From positions 1-28,193 of IMG/VR virus record IMGVR_UViG_3300006749_000086: a stretch of DNA of 28,193 nt. One strand, 5' to 3'. Positions 6,142-15,641 of the stretch are shown piece after piece. The notes below the pieces were generated by a model that did not search any database, was not told the DNA's origin, and saw nothing but the letters and a program-made list of their open reading frames with translations. The position numbers were made by a program, and so were the translations under genes. Position 1 is the first letter of the stretch. Every line of letters starts with the position of its first letter. Source of the DNA: a virus.

Positions 6142-9100
6142 TTAATTATTTGTAATTACATTTATCATTGATACTACATCTAATATATCAACTTTTGATA
6201 AATCTTGTTTTGGTTCTCCAGCACTTGTATATACTAATTTTTCTTTTTGTTTATCTGTTAATTGTTTACCACCAATAATATGATTTACTAATTCAACTAA
6301 ATCAACTACATTTATAATTCCATCATAGTTTAAATCAAAATATGGTGATTCAATATCATTATGTTGATTTGCTAATGGATTATAATTTATGTTAGGTATA
6401 GGATTACCATTTGTATAATAAAAATCAGAATATTGTTTTGTGCAACCTCTAATTATGTATTCTTCGTTTGGCATTTCAAATTTATGATCACCAGTTACAT
6501 CTAAACAATGAAGTTGAAACGCTTTTATAGTAATACTATCTGTACCTATATTTGTTTCCATAATAATCCATAAAGGATATATTGCTTGGCCATTTAAAAA
6601 ACTAACTTTACTATAATCTATATTAAATATTTTCTCATTATTTATTAAAGGTAAATGTATTTTATCACCAACTGATAACTCTATGTAATTTGATGGCAAA
6701 GTCATTGTTACCATATTATGTGGATTACAATTATTTAAAATAGTAAACGCACCAAAATTTACTACACTTGATTCTAATGTGTGATATTTTAATTCTATTT
6801 CTTTATGTGTATCAATTTCCTGTACATTAAAATTATCAAATCCATTTAATTGATATTCAAGTAAAAAATTTATATCTTGTATTGATATTTCATAATCAAA
6901 TTCATATTTATCTTGCCCATAATCAAATCTATAAAACATTTTAACTGATGTTGTTATGTCTTCTCTTTTTGTTTGTTCAAATTTATATGTTAATATATCA
7001 TTTAAATTTATTATTGTATCAATATCATCATATGTATATGTATCTTTAATAGTTAATAACCCAAACTTACCATCGCTTGTGAATCTTGGATATGATCTAG
7101 ATTCTCTTAAAATATCTTCTATCAGTTGCTTTCCTTCTGTTTTTTCTTTAATTGAAAAACCCATTTTAATAGAATTGTGTGCATTTCTTGATTCTATTAT
7201 AGAATCCATATCAAATTTTGTATAATCAGGTGTAATTATATTTTCACCAACTTTTTCATCTGCATTTAATTTTCCATAACCCATTTCATTTACTAAAATA
7301 TTCATTACAATATCAGATGGTTTAACAATTATACCATCTGTTGTTAATGTGTTACCATCTAATCCCACAATTTGAGATTCTGCGTAATTGTACAAATCGG
7401 ATTGAATGTTACTTAAATTTAAATATGCTTCATCTGCACTTTGAAATCCACCTAAAACAGGAAAAAAAGTTGGTAAAAAAACATTTAAATTTAAACTACT
7501 ATCAAAAACATTAGAATAACTTACATCGCCTTGATATGCAATTTGATATTCAAATATAGCAGATTGCATAGATTCCATCATAGAAAAAATTAAATCATCT
7601 AAATAAATAAGTAAATTATCTATATAATCATCAATATCGTTAATTTGGTAATCATTCCAATTTTTATTTTGCATCATTTCATTTATTGAATCTGTTATAT
7701 CTATATTCTGTATATTTTGTGTAACTTTACTATAATAACTAAAAGTAAAATCATTGTGTTCTATATCTTTTTGTAACAAGTATTGATATATTTTTGCAAT
7801 AACTGATTTCATAAATGATTCACTTTCAATTAATAATAAAAAATTATTAAAATCAGTATTTGTTGTATCTGTATGTACTCTTTGTAAATCATATAAAGAC
7901 AATGGTGAACACATTGTTTTCCATATATAATTTTTAAAAAAATCTAATACGTTAAATATTGCAGAATCATCAATAAAATTTTGTTCTAATGATTCAATTA
8001 AAAATGGTGTTAAATCTGTGCCTTGTGGATAGATGTATGAACCGAACGTTTTTGTACTTAAAAAAGCAAAATTATTACCTATGTTAGTTGCGTTTGTAAC
8101 AAAAAAATTATCTCCTCCTGCATTTTCTGGATCTGCACCATCAAAAAAATTAGGATTTACTTCTAATGCAGCATCTTTTAAATCAGTAAAAATATTATAT
8201 GTTTGACTTAATAAAATATCATCAAATGGTAATGCTTCATCTTTGCCTTTAATTATTGTATCTAAATCAATATCTGTATTTACAGATTCATAATATTCTA
8301 ATTGTTCTGTAAAAAAATTATTTTTTCTACCTACTATGGAAGCATATATTTCTTCTTCTTGTAAGTTATCAATAGATACAGAATGTAATAAAGCAATATT
8401 ATCCATTCTCAAACCTTGTTGGTATGCTTTTGATCCTATCCAATATGGTGGGAAATATTCAAAAATAGCAATTAAATTATGTGCATCAGCATTATGTATT
8501 TCATCTATATAATTAGAATTTATACCATAATATAAACCTTGTATACCCCTATAATCGTGTGTTTGATTTAAATTGTTCGAATAACCAAACTGACTCCAAT
8601 AATTGTTCCCTCCTGATGTTGGTTCATTTTTCAATAAAAACATAGGTGCATTTAGATATGTATTTGTTTTTGGTGCATATATTTCTTGCATCGCACTTGT
8701 ATCATCAATTAATTCTAAATCTAAATCACTTTGTAATAATAATCTATTTAAATCTGCCTGTATATTAACTTGGTTTAATGAGCCACTTGCAAAATTTAAT
8801 CCATCTTTCCATACATCAGGTGATAATGGTGCTATAAAAAAACCTGTCCTATCAACAATTTCTGTTGGGTGTGTATTTAAATATGAATCTGAATTATTAG
8901 GCACACTAGATTCATTTATGTCTTGATATAATTGCCAATCTGCTAAAAAATAAGTATTAGCAGATACACCTGTAAATGATTGTTGTACTAAATTGTTATC
9001 AATTCCTTTTTTAAGTTTTAATATAATCCATCTTCCATCACCACCAGTTGTATCAGGACCATAATAACTAACTCCAGTATCAAAATTTGTTGTATTTGTA

Positions 9101-10215
9101 ATATTTAAATTATCAGAAACATTATAGGAATTTGTATATCTATACCATTTTTTTTCAAAATTACCATTATCATTTATTTTATTTATATTATTATTTAAAG
9201 GATTTGTATCTATATCTTGTGTTGTAGATGATTTAGCATTTAAAATTCCATTATTTGAGGCATAAACAGAATCAACTAATCTTTCTGAAAATCCTTTAAA
9301 TTGCCATAAAGACGATACATCTTCATAATTTTGTTTTAATTCAGGAAATAAATAATCTGTTTGCATAAACTCAAAAGAAAACAATTCTAATTTAGAAAAT
9401 TTAATATTATGATGATATGAAGTATTGTTGGCGTGTTTTAAAATAATATAATCATCATCTTTTTTTACATATAAACAATAATGCAGTCCATTAGGTGGAT
9501 CTAATAATAATTTTGGAATTTTAGCAGTTCTATAATTACCAGCAGTTGGGTGAAAATCAAATAAAACATTTAATATTCTTTCATTATTATTTTCTAAATA
9601 TGGCAATACTGGTGCTTTATCTACATAGCCAAATGTCATAGGTACTACATTATCAAAATCTTGATATTCACTTAATATACCACTTCTTTGTTCTAAAGGT
9701 AATTTATCTATACTCATATAAGGTACAGATTTATTTGCAATTTTAATTTGTGTTTTATCTTCAACACTTAAATTAATAGTTTCATCGTCAAATTTAATTC
9801 TGTTAATTTCACCATTATATATTAAAGCACAATCTGATTTATTTAATTCATTTTTTATATCTATGACATTAGTAGAGGGTGATTTATAAAACATATATAG
9901 ATTTTTACCAATTACATTTGTATTTATATATTCACTTAATTTTGTGTTTATATTATAATAGTTATATAATGTACAACGTAATCTATTTATTTTTAATTTT
10001 TTACTATCATATTCACTAGATATTTTAACATTTGATACTTTGCTAATACAATTTATAGTTCTAATTAAATTACCACTATTATCAAACAATTCATCTTTAT
10101 CTTGTGTTAATGTAAATAATATATTATTATCTGCATCAGAAATAACCAATACTGGTTTTAATTTTTGATTTGTAGATACTATATCATTTTTGAAGTTTTG
10201 AGAAACATTTAACAT
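6142..10215 (-). CDS. Large tail-tip/hub protein with C-terminal dockerin-like module (1357 aa)
   Basis: At 1357 residues this is the largest protein, placed directly after the tape measure where siphophages encode tail-tip or hub proteins. The N-terminus (CALIYNGEINRIKFDDETINLSVEDK) is beta-rich, as in tail hubs. A later segment, ILRESRSYPRFTSDGKFGLL, resembles a motif seen in J/gp27-like tail proteins. The end is unusual: from residue 1294, D-L-N-Y-D-G-I-I-N-V-V-D fits a dockerin type I calcium loop, followed by LVELVNHIIGG, and then a second repeat lacking most ligands. The hub role comes from position and partial motifs, the dockerin module from the loop spacing. The stop is followed directly by the next gene. 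Confidence 0.72.
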   Translation of the reverse strand: MLNVSQNFKNDIVSTNQKLKPVLVISDADNNILFTLTQDKDELFDNSGNLIRTINCISKVSNVKISSEYDSKKLKINRLRCTLYNYYNINTKLSEYINTNVIGKNLYMFYKSPSTNVIDIKNELNKSDCALIYNGEINRIKFDDETINLSVEDKTQIKIANKSVPYMSIDKLPLEQRSGILSEYQDFDNVVPMTFGYVDKAPVLPYLENNNERILNVLFDFHPTAGNYRTAKIPKLLLDPPNGLHYCLYVKKDDDYIILKHANNTSYHHNIKFSKLELFSFEFMQTDYLFPELKQNYEDVSSLWQFKGFSERLVDSVYASNNGILNAKSSTTQDIDTNPLNNNINKINDNGNFEKKWYRYTNSYNVSDNLNITNTTNFDTGVSYYGPDTTGGDGRWIILKLKKGIDNNLVQQSFTGVSANTYFLADWQLYQDINESSVPNNSDSYLNTHPTEIVDRTGFFIAPLSPDVWKDGLNFASGSLNQVNIQADLNRLLLQSDLDLELIDDTSAMQEIYAPKTNTYLNAPMFLLKNEPTSGGNNYWSQFGYSNNLNQTHDYRGIQGLYYGINSNYIDEIHNADAHNLIAIFEYFPPYWIGSKAYQQGLRMDNIALLHSVSIDNLQEEEIYASIVGRKNNFFTEQLEYYESVNTDIDLDTIIKGKDEALPFDDILLSQTYNIFTDLKDAALEVNPNFFDGADPENAGGDNFFVTNATNIGNNFAFLSTKTFGSYIYPQGTDLTPFLIESLEQNFIDDSAIFNVLDFFKNYIWKTMCSPLSLYDLQRVHTDTTNTDFNNFLLLIESESFMKSVIAKIYQYLLQKDIEHNDFTFSYYSKVTQNIQNIDITDSINEMMQNKNWNDYQINDIDDYIDNLLIYLDDLIFSMMESMQSAIFEYQIAYQGDVSYSNVFDSSLNLNVFLPTFFPVLGGFQSADEAYLNLSNIQSDLYNYAESQIVGLDGNTLTTDGIIVKPSDIVMNILVNEMGYGKLNADEKVGENIITPDYTKFDMDSIIESRNAHNSIKMGFSIKEKTEGKQLIEDILRESRSYPRFTSDGKFGLLTIKDTYTYDDIDTIINLNDILTYKFEQTKREDITTSVKMFYRFDYGQDKYEFDYEISIQDINFLLEYQLNGFDNFNVQEIDTHKEIELKYHTLESSVVNFGAFTILNNCNPHNMVTMTLPSNYIELSVGDKIHLPLINNEKIFNIDYSKVSFLNGQAIYPLWIIMETNIGTDSITIKAFQLHCLDVTGDHKFEMPNEEYIIRGCTKQYSDFYYTNGNPIPNINYNPLANQHNDIESPYFDLNYDGIINVVDLVELVNHIIGGKQLTDKQKEKLVYTSAGEPKQDLSKVDILDVVSMINVITNN

Positions 10216-12228
10216 TTATATTCTCTCACCCAATCTTATTCCTTCACGGATTTGAGGTATTAATGTATTTTCTGTAAATTCTTCTGTGCCTATAACTGAA
10301 CCTTGTACATTTACTGTTATAGGTTGTCCACTAGGACCATCTATGTTAGGATCTTCTAGTGGTGTGACTTGCACTCTTTCGTCACCACTTCCTTCACCTA
10401 CCATCATTAATTGAGGTCCGTCTGTTATAAAATCTGCACCATATTGTGCTTTTTTAATTTGTTGTACTCTTGCTAATCCTGATCCAACTGCTGCTGTTGC
10501 TGCTGCAACACCTAATGCTTGTCCAAATGGTGCAGGATATGCTTTTGAGAATTTTTTAAATTGTTCACCTGCTGATTCATATGTTGATGCAAGGGTTTGT
10601 GTAATTGCTGCTGCTTTGTATATCTTTTTAAATTTACTATTTGCCTCTGACATTACTTGTAAATCACCTACAAATTTATTTGCTGATTCTTTACGCATTT
10701 TAATAAGTTCATCAGTTAATTTAAATTCAGTTTTTGCAGAATCATTTAAGTTTTTGTTTAGATTACCATACGTATCATTAGTAGAATCTTTTACTGCATT
10801 ATTAGTTTCTATAATTTGCCCACTTGCTGTACTCCAAACATCAGCAACTGCATTACTAAATTGTTCTAATGTATCAATAGCATCTTCATCTTCCGTACCA
10901 CCTATAATACTACTAACAAAATCAAGTATTTCTGATTGATCTGTTTGTGCAGCAATTATTTTTTGTCTCGCTTTTGCTTGACTATCAATAACTTCATCCA
11001 TTGCAGTTTGATGTCTTTCTTTCATACCTTCAGTATCTATTAAATCAGGTATTTTAATCATATCAAAACTAGTTCCTAATACTTTATTAGATGCTTGTGC
11101 TGCTGTGTTTATTACTTGTATTATTTCTTGAGAAATACCTATAAAAATATTTTTAACTTTTGCACCAAAAAGTTCAAATGTATTACCTGCACTAGTTCTA
11201 AAATTGTCAAATCCTGAAGACATATCAAACACCAGCACTTCAAATGCTTGACTTATTGGTATAAATAAATCTTGTGCAATAGCACCTATGATTTGAAAAA
11301 ATCTAATGCCCATATCTTTTAAAAAAATTAAGGTTTTTGGAACAGCATCACCTAGTGCATTAGGTATAATATCCATAGTTAATCTTATAGTTTGTCCTAA
11401 AGCATTAAATATAACATCAAAATTGTTTTTAAGATTAGTCATTGTAGCATTAAAATCTATATTTTGTGAAAAATCAATAGCATCTGAAACACCATCTGCT
11501 AAATTTTGAAATCCATCTAATGCACTATTAATAAAACCATCTGATGCTGTGCCTATTTTTGCACCCATATCTTCAAATGTAGCACCTAACCTAGACATTT
11601 TATCTGCTGTTGTTAGTTGTTCTTCGCCTAATTCATCAACCATATCCCCTGCAACTCTTAATACTTCATTGTTAAATGCAATTTTTCTTTCTTGATCTGT
11701 TAAAGCATCTGTACTTTTGCCTACACTAAACGCATATTTATCATACGCATCTTGTGTATTTACCATAATACCCAAATTATCTAGCATAAGTTTGGATTGC
11801 CTACCCATACCAGTAACCATTGAATTTAGAGCCAAAGTAGTATCTACACCTATTGCTTGTCCTAATCTTTGTGCAGTATCAAATAGTTTGGCCATTTCTT
11901 CATCTGATTTAACTACACCTAACATCATAGCATTATTTGCCTCTGTCATCAAAGTAAGTTTTGAAACAGTACCATCAGTTGCTTGTTGTAATTTTTTAAA
12001 TGAATTTTCTGTAAATCCAATTTGTCTTCCCATAGAATTAAATGCACGTTCAACACCTTGCAATTTAGCAGAATCCTGTACAATAGTTTGCATACCACGC
12101 ACTAATCCTTTTGCTGCAAAAAATGCTGCACCTACTTTTAGAACACTAGTTCCAATACCTTTTAATGCCTTTTGTGTTTTCCCAGCACCTCTAACCGATA
12201 TATCTATTATTTCTTTATTTGTAGCCAT
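10216..12228 (-). CDS. Tape measure protein (670 aa)
   Basis: This is the tail-length ruler, threaded inside the tail tube and expelled into the host envelope on infection. It begins with an Ala/Gly/Lys-rich helical segment and hydrophobic GAAFFAAKGLV, continues with long helices (LTLMTEANNAMMLGVVKSDEE, with ADKMSRLGATFEDMGAKIG later), and has further hydrophobic stretches in the middle. The end, YGADFITDGPQLMMVGEGSGDERVQVTPL, is a classic tape-measure C-terminus. At 670 residues, the usual 0.15 nm per residue predicts a tail of about 100 nm. It follows the frameshifted chaperone gene, its standard position, and abuts the tail-tip gene. Confidence 0.92.
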   Translation of the reverse strand: MATNKEIIDISVRGAGKTQKALKGIGTSVLKVGAAFFAAKGLVRGMQTIVQDSAKLQGVERAFNSMGRQIGFTENSFKKLQQATDGTVSKLTLMTEANNAMMLGVVKSDEEMAKLFDTAQRLGQAIGVDTTLALNSMVTGMGRQSKLMLDNLGIMVNTQDAYDKYAFSVGKSTDALTDQERKIAFNNEVLRVAGDMVDELGEEQLTTADKMSRLGATFEDMGAKIGTASDGFINSALDGFQNLADGVSDAIDFSQNIDFNATMTNLKNNFDVIFNALGQTIRLTMDIIPNALGDAVPKTLIFLKDMGIRFFQIIGAIAQDLFIPISQAFEVLVFDMSSGFDNFRTSAGNTFELFGAKVKNIFIGISQEIIQVINTAAQASNKVLGTSFDMIKIPDLIDTEGMKERHQTAMDEVIDSQAKARQKIIAAQTDQSEILDFVSSIIGGTEDEDAIDTLEQFSNAVADVWSTASGQIIETNNAVKDSTNDTYGNLNKNLNDSAKTEFKLTDELIKMRKESANKFVGDLQVMSEANSKFKKIYKAAAITQTLASTYESAGEQFKKFSKAYPAPFGQALGVAAATAAVGSGLARVQQIKKAQYGADFITDGPQLMMVGEGSGDERVQVTPLEDPNIDGPSGQPITVNVQGSVIGTEEFTENTLIPQIREGIRLGERI

Positions 12229-12893
12229 TTATTCCTTGTTGTTTTTAATGTTACGCATCGTATATTCTATTTCTAAAAATTCATCAACTACTTTTGCAGG
12301 TGTTTCATTTAAGGAAGGATATGGTGCAGTATTAAATGCTTTACAATAATTGTATTCTTTTATTCTTTCTTGAATTTTAGAATCAAGTAATTCAGAAGTA
12401 TTACAAAAAAAGAAATGTTCAGCATAAATAGTTTCAGATTTATTTTTAACATTTTTATCTTCTAATTCTTGATAGCAGTTCATTAATTCCTCATATACAT
12501 CTTCTATTGATTTAAATTCTTTCTTTACACCATCTACTGGTGATAATGCTTTGTAAGGATATACAAACCCATTATTACCAAAATTATTTAAACCTTTTAA
12601 TGAAACCCAAATATTAATCCAAAAAATTATTTCTTCAATTTTTTTTTATTAGCACTTTCAATAATAGCACTAGCCATAGCAACCAATTCATCTAATGAAT
12701 ATTGATTAAGTTCATCATCTGAATATGTAGTATTATCTTTAATAATACCAATCCAAAATGTAAAATTTTGTTTAACAGATTGATCCATAATTTTATCATT
12801 CAATTCTGCTCTTTGTTCTAGATTTAATTGCCTTGCCTCTATTTCAAATGCTTTAAAATTTTGACTTGCATTTGGTTTTACTTTTAACTTCAT
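12229..12893 (-). CDS. Tail assembly chaperone GT (made by -1 frameshift)
   Basis: A second frame continues from the G gene through a nine-A run and stays open to 12229. The predicted product is about 221 residues: 85 from G, then 136 from the -1 frame, including FWINIWVSLKGLNNFGNN, then PVDGVKKEFKSIEDVYEELMNCYQ. The downstream frame has no independent start near the junction; the first ATG, at 12483, would leave only 84 residues. In siphophages the G/GT pair coats the tape measure and recruits tail-tube subunits. Length, frame and position before the tape measure all fit. The frameshift frequency is unknown. Confidence 0.8.
12627..12893 (-). CDS. Tail assembly chaperone G (88 aa, unshifted product)
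   Basis: This 88-residue protein (FKAFEIEARQLNLEQRAELNDKIMDQ) has the small helical look of gpG-like chaperones, which bind the tape measure during tail assembly. It starts with a strong GAGGTAGAGGAAA ribosome site and ends shortly after the A-run slippery site, with the TAA at 12629-12627. It lies between the tail-tube and tape-measure genes, the standard place. Most ribosomes are expected to stop here, and a minority to shift into the GT frame. Confidence 0.8.
   Translation of the reverse strand: MKLKVKPNASQNFKAFEIEARQLNLEQRAELNDKIMDQSVKQNFTFWIGIIKDNTTYSDDELNQYSLDELVAMASAIIESANKKKLKK
12639..12645 (-). other. Slippery heptamer for -1 ribosomal frameshift
   Basis: Within a run of nine A residues, A-AAA-AAA allows both tRNALys molecules to slip back one base without mismatch. 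The zero frame reads AAA AAA TTG AAG AAA TAA, stopping nine bases further on. The -1 frame reads on into the open T region. No strong downstream stem is obvious by eye; the next bases are AT-rich. Confidence 0.78.
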
Positions 12894-12921
12894 TTTCCTC
12901 TACCTCTTTTTTTTAATCAGT

Positions 12922-13254
12922 TTACCACGCTGATTGTGATTCACCATTGAATAATTCAATCTCTAATGCTTCATTATTATCAGATGTTCCTATATCTACA
13001 CACTCAAAAGACAATGTGTGAAATATACCATTTTCTGATATATCTTGAGCAGGATCGCCAGTATATTGAATATTCATTTGCATATTTAATTCACCAACTG
13101 ATGATAATGTGCCATCACCTATATTAATTGCAACAGCCATTGTATCACCATCAAGAAAATCTTGAATAACATTTGCACCATCTGTATAATCAAAGTTATC
13201 GTCCATTTTAATAGTTAAATCACCTGTAATTGCATATTCAGGTATTGCATACAA
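12922..13254 (-). CDS. C-terminal part of the tail-tube protein, downstream of an in-frame TAA
   Basis: This 110-residue segment is in the same frame as the tail-tube gene and separated from it by one TAA. Its beginning (LYAIPEYAITGDLTIKMDDNF) reads as a direct continuation of the previous domain, with LKSLNLNIANGVNRVGF just before the stop. The first possible start is a TTG right after the stop, without a clear ribosome site. It may be the read-through tail of the tube protein, a re-initiated separate chain, or the result of a single base error in the assembly. A proper stop follows ESQSAW. Confidence 0.65.
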   Translation of the reverse strand: MYAIPEYAITGDLTIKMDDNFDYTDGANVIQDFLDGDTMAVAINIGDGTLSSVGELNMQMNIQYTGDPAQDISENGIFHTLSFECVDIGTSDNNEALEIELFNGESQSAW

Positions 13255-14019
13255 TTATGCATCACCATTTGAATTAAATCCAACTCTATTTACACCATTT
13301 GCTATATTTAAATTCAATGATTTTAATACTAAATCTTTAGCACTACCATCAGATACTAAAGTTTTTGTACTCATATCACCAATGTTATAATAACCTGTTG
13401 CTTCAGGTGCTGTCCAGTTTGCTAATGTAAAATCAGTTTCTAATGATGTAGCACCTGCAAGTGGATTAGAAAAACCACTAAAATAGTTACCACTCATTGT
13501 CATAAATCCACCATTATTACCAAAATCTAATGATAATGCTAAATCTGATACGACTGCACCTGATATTCTAATACCACCTGATGCTTGTGGATAATATGCT
13601 AAATTTACAGTATGTGGTATATTGTTAGAAATAGATCCACCAATTTGTGCAATTTCTGAACCCTGCCCACCAACTTCATACAGATGTTTATATGAACCTG
13701 ATTCTGAATGTTCTTGTAGCACTAATGCTAAATGCTGTGCTAATAATTTAGGTGTAGCAATACATTCAAAAGGCATTGTAACTGTACCACCTCTTGTATT
13801 AATAATTGTATCATCTTTATGTTTTACTAAACCTCTACCTGATAATAATCTTGATTCCCTAGTTATATTAAATGTTGGTTTTTGCACTTGCACTACAGGC
13901 AGTTGTCTATATGCAGTTCCATCAGTACCATCATTATCCAAACCAGCACCAAATGCAGTTTCTGCTTTTATTCCAACTCTAACATCACTAATAGGGCGTA
14001 CTACTTCGCTAATAGCCAT
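13255..14019 (-). CDS. Major tail tube protein, N-terminal/main part (254 aa to the TAA)
   Basis: This gene encodes the probable tail-tube subunit, which stacks as hexamers around the tape measure. Features are VRPISDVRVGIKAETAFGAG at the start, a beta-rich middle with RESRLLSGRGLVKHKD, and LKSLNLNIANGVNRVGFNS at the end, typical of a tube fold whose last strands continue. A TAA then interrupts, followed in frame by 110 further residues. It starts TAATG over the upstream gene after an AAGGAGAAC ribosome site. The location between tail terminator and chaperones supports the role. If read through, the chain would be about 365 residues. Confidence 0.82.
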   Translation of the reverse strand: MAISEVVRPISDVRVGIKAETAFGAGLDNDGTDGTAYRQLPVVQVQKPTFNITRESRLLSGRGLVKHKDDTIINTRGGTVTMPFECIATPKLLAQHLALVLQEHSESGSYKHLYEVGGQGSEIAQIGGSISNNIPHTVNLAYYPQASGGIRISGAVVSDLALSLDFGNNGGFMTMSGNYFSGFSNPLAGATSLETDFTLANWTAPEATGYYNIGDMSTKTLVSDGSAKDLVLKSLNLNIANGVNRVGFNSNGDA

Positions 14020-14213
14020 TACTTGTTCTCCTTATTAGATTTTCTTTTTTTATGTATTAATTCAACCAAACCCATTGATTGCATTAGTTCTGCTGCCTTG
14101 ATAGGTAATGCAATTTCCTTACCTTTTTTCATATCATCAAACTCTTTTGATGTGCAGGGCATACCAACAGCACTAAATTTTTTTAATTTTTCTTTAAACG
14201 GTTTTACTTTCAT
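14019..14213 (-). CDS. Hypothetical small basic protein (64 aa)
   Basis: This 64-residue, lysine-rich protein (MKVKPFKEKLKKFSAVGMPCTSKEF, then IALPIKAAELMQSMGLVELIHKKRKSNKENK) has no recognised family. It sits between the tail terminator and tail tube and overlaps the tube start by one base. It is probably a tail-assembly accessory or connector-linked factor; this rests on position alone. Confidence 0.6.
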   Translation of the reverse strand: MKVKPFKEKLKKFSAVGMPCTSKEFDDMKKGKEIALPIKAAELMQSMGLVELIHKKRKSNKENK

Positions 14214-14220
14214 ATTGCTC

Positions 14221-14652
14221 CTATGCTACGTTTCCAAAATGTGTACAAGTTAAACTCCATTGACAAATAAGATAATCATCATATCCATCAACTTCTACAT
14301 TAAATTCTAAATCATCTAATGTAACATTTACTGCTTGTGAATTATCTGCTAATGTTAATGTTATATTATCGTGTATCAACGCCTCCAATATACTTACTTG
14401 ATTTAACACATAGTTTTGAAATTGCTTGTTATGTCTATTCAAAAAATAATATTGACAATCCATCTGATATTCACGTACTTCTAAATGTGTAGCAATATCT
14501 TCTTGTGTTGATCCAGTAGGTATAATTCTAATAAAATGATTGTTTTTGATTTCTTCATACCAATCACTATAAACAGGGCATTTCATTTCTGCTCTAATTT
14601 TACTCATTAATGCAATTAAAATGTTTTTCCAAGTATTTGTATAGGTACTCAT
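14221..14652 (-). CDS. Tail terminator / neck-like protein (143 aa)
   Basis: This 143-residue protein probably caps the proximal tail and joins it to the head. It has a short helical N-terminus (WKNILIALMSKIRAEMKCPVY) followed by strands (FIRIIPTGS, THLEVREYQMDCQYYF, LDDLEFNVEVDGYDDYLICQWSLTCTHFG), the mixed fold typical of tail terminators. It is coupled to the connector gene (shared base at 14652) and precedes the tail tube. Assignment is by length, fold pattern and gene order. Confidence 0.65.
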   Translation of the reverse strand: MSTYTNTWKNILIALMSKIRAEMKCPVYSDWYEEIKNNHFIRIIPTGSTQEDIATHLEVREYQMDCQYYFLNRHNKQFQNYVLNQVSILEALIHDNITLTLADNSQAVNVTLDDLEFNVEVDGYDDYLICQWSLTCTHFGNVA

Positions 14653-15641
14653 TATCTAATCATATCTATTGTTGCATTACTTTTATTGGTTTGTTTTCTA
14701 TGCTTACTATGCACTTCAACATACCAATAATCTGCTGCATCTGCTGATGAGCCTTGAAATCTACCCATTAAACCACCATAAATGTGTTGCAATCCACCTG
14801 ATATTATTTCAGGTGTAGTTGTATCACCTTCTAATTTATCATCACTCATATGCTTTACTACAAATGTTGCAGTTCCATATGCACCTGCTGTATCTATTTC
14901 TACTTTTAATAAATCATATGGTTCACCTGAATATTCACCTGCTAATTCTACTAAATCTAAACTTGCTGATGTTACACTTCTAAATAATATTTTACCACTT
15001 TTATCTTTATCATCTACTTCGTGTGATAGTTTATAAATACCATCATTTAACTTATCTATCAAACCAGTTCTATCTTCATTTGTTACTAATGCGTGATAAT
15101 AATCTGCTTCTTCTGATGCACCTTCTTTTGCTCTAATTAGATTTGCTGCTGCTATATAACATACAGATTTAATTATAATAGAATCATATTCTTCAACTCT
15201 TAAAGTAATATCAGGTGAATCAATATCTATTTGTTTCTGTTTTTCAAATGGTGTTGCATATCTTGCATCTACATAATTATGTAACTCTAAACTAGCATCA
15301 ACTAATGTCTGATTTAAAAAAGATGTAAAATCTACACCAACTTCAAATATTTGTTCATTAATTGTAGTTGATGAATAATTGCTGTTATAATATTCTACTT
15401 GATTAGTATCACTATTATAAAACCATTCACCATTAGCATCTACATCTGCTGATGCAGATTGCCCTGCTGCAAGTTCTTCACCATTAACAAATAGTTGTGA
15501 AACAAATCCACTATCTCTAAATAAATGTAAACTACCTGATGTTAATGAAGGAAATATTTGTACTTTAGAATCAAAATCGTTTACTCTATTAAAATACTTT
15601 GTTAGATCTGCAATAGTAGCATATTTGAAATCGGTAGCCAT
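14652..15641 (-). CDS. Head-tail connector/adaptor-like protein (329 aa)
   Basis: Residues about 115-190 have the helical layout of head-tail adaptors: DASLELHNYVDARYATPF, then IIIKSVCYIAAANLIRAKEGASEEADYYHA. The N-terminal DFKYATIADLTKYFNRVND also fits the gp6/gp36-like style. A beta-rich insert (about 30-100) and a C-terminal beta domain make it larger than the usual 100-150-residue adaptor, so it may also act as a neck or decoration component. It starts immediately after the stop of the tiny basic gene, and its end overlaps the tail terminator. Confidence 0.6.
   Translation of the reverse strand: MATDFKYATIADLTKYFNRVNDFDSKVQIFPSLTSGSLHLFRDSGFVSQLFVNGEELAAGQSASADVDANGEWFYNSDTNQVEYYNSNYSSTTINEQIFEVGVDFTSFLNQTLVDASLELHNYVDARYATPFEKQKQIDIDSPDITLRVEEYDSIIIKSVCYIAAANLIRAKEGASEEADYYHALVTNEDRTGLIDKLNDGIYKLSHEVDDKDKSGKILFRSVTSASLDLVELAGEYSGEPYDLLKVEIDTAGAYGTATFVVKHMSDDKLEGDTTTPEIISGGLQHIYGGLMGRFQGSSADAADYWYVEVHSKHRKQTNKSNATIDMIR

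Noticed and set aside
11717-12349. A 210-codon open frame on the plus strand over the tape-measure gene
   Set aside because: It lies antisense to a clear tape-measure protein, has no ribosome site, and has a Ser/Thr/Cys/Ile-rich composition typical of an antisense shadow. No gene is supported on the plus strand anywhere in the window.
12922-14019. Alternative genetic code with TAA read as an amino acid
   Set aside because: Many other genes here end properly at TAA, often overlapping the next start as TAATG. Recoding of all TAA would fuse most of the genome, so only a local explanation is possible.
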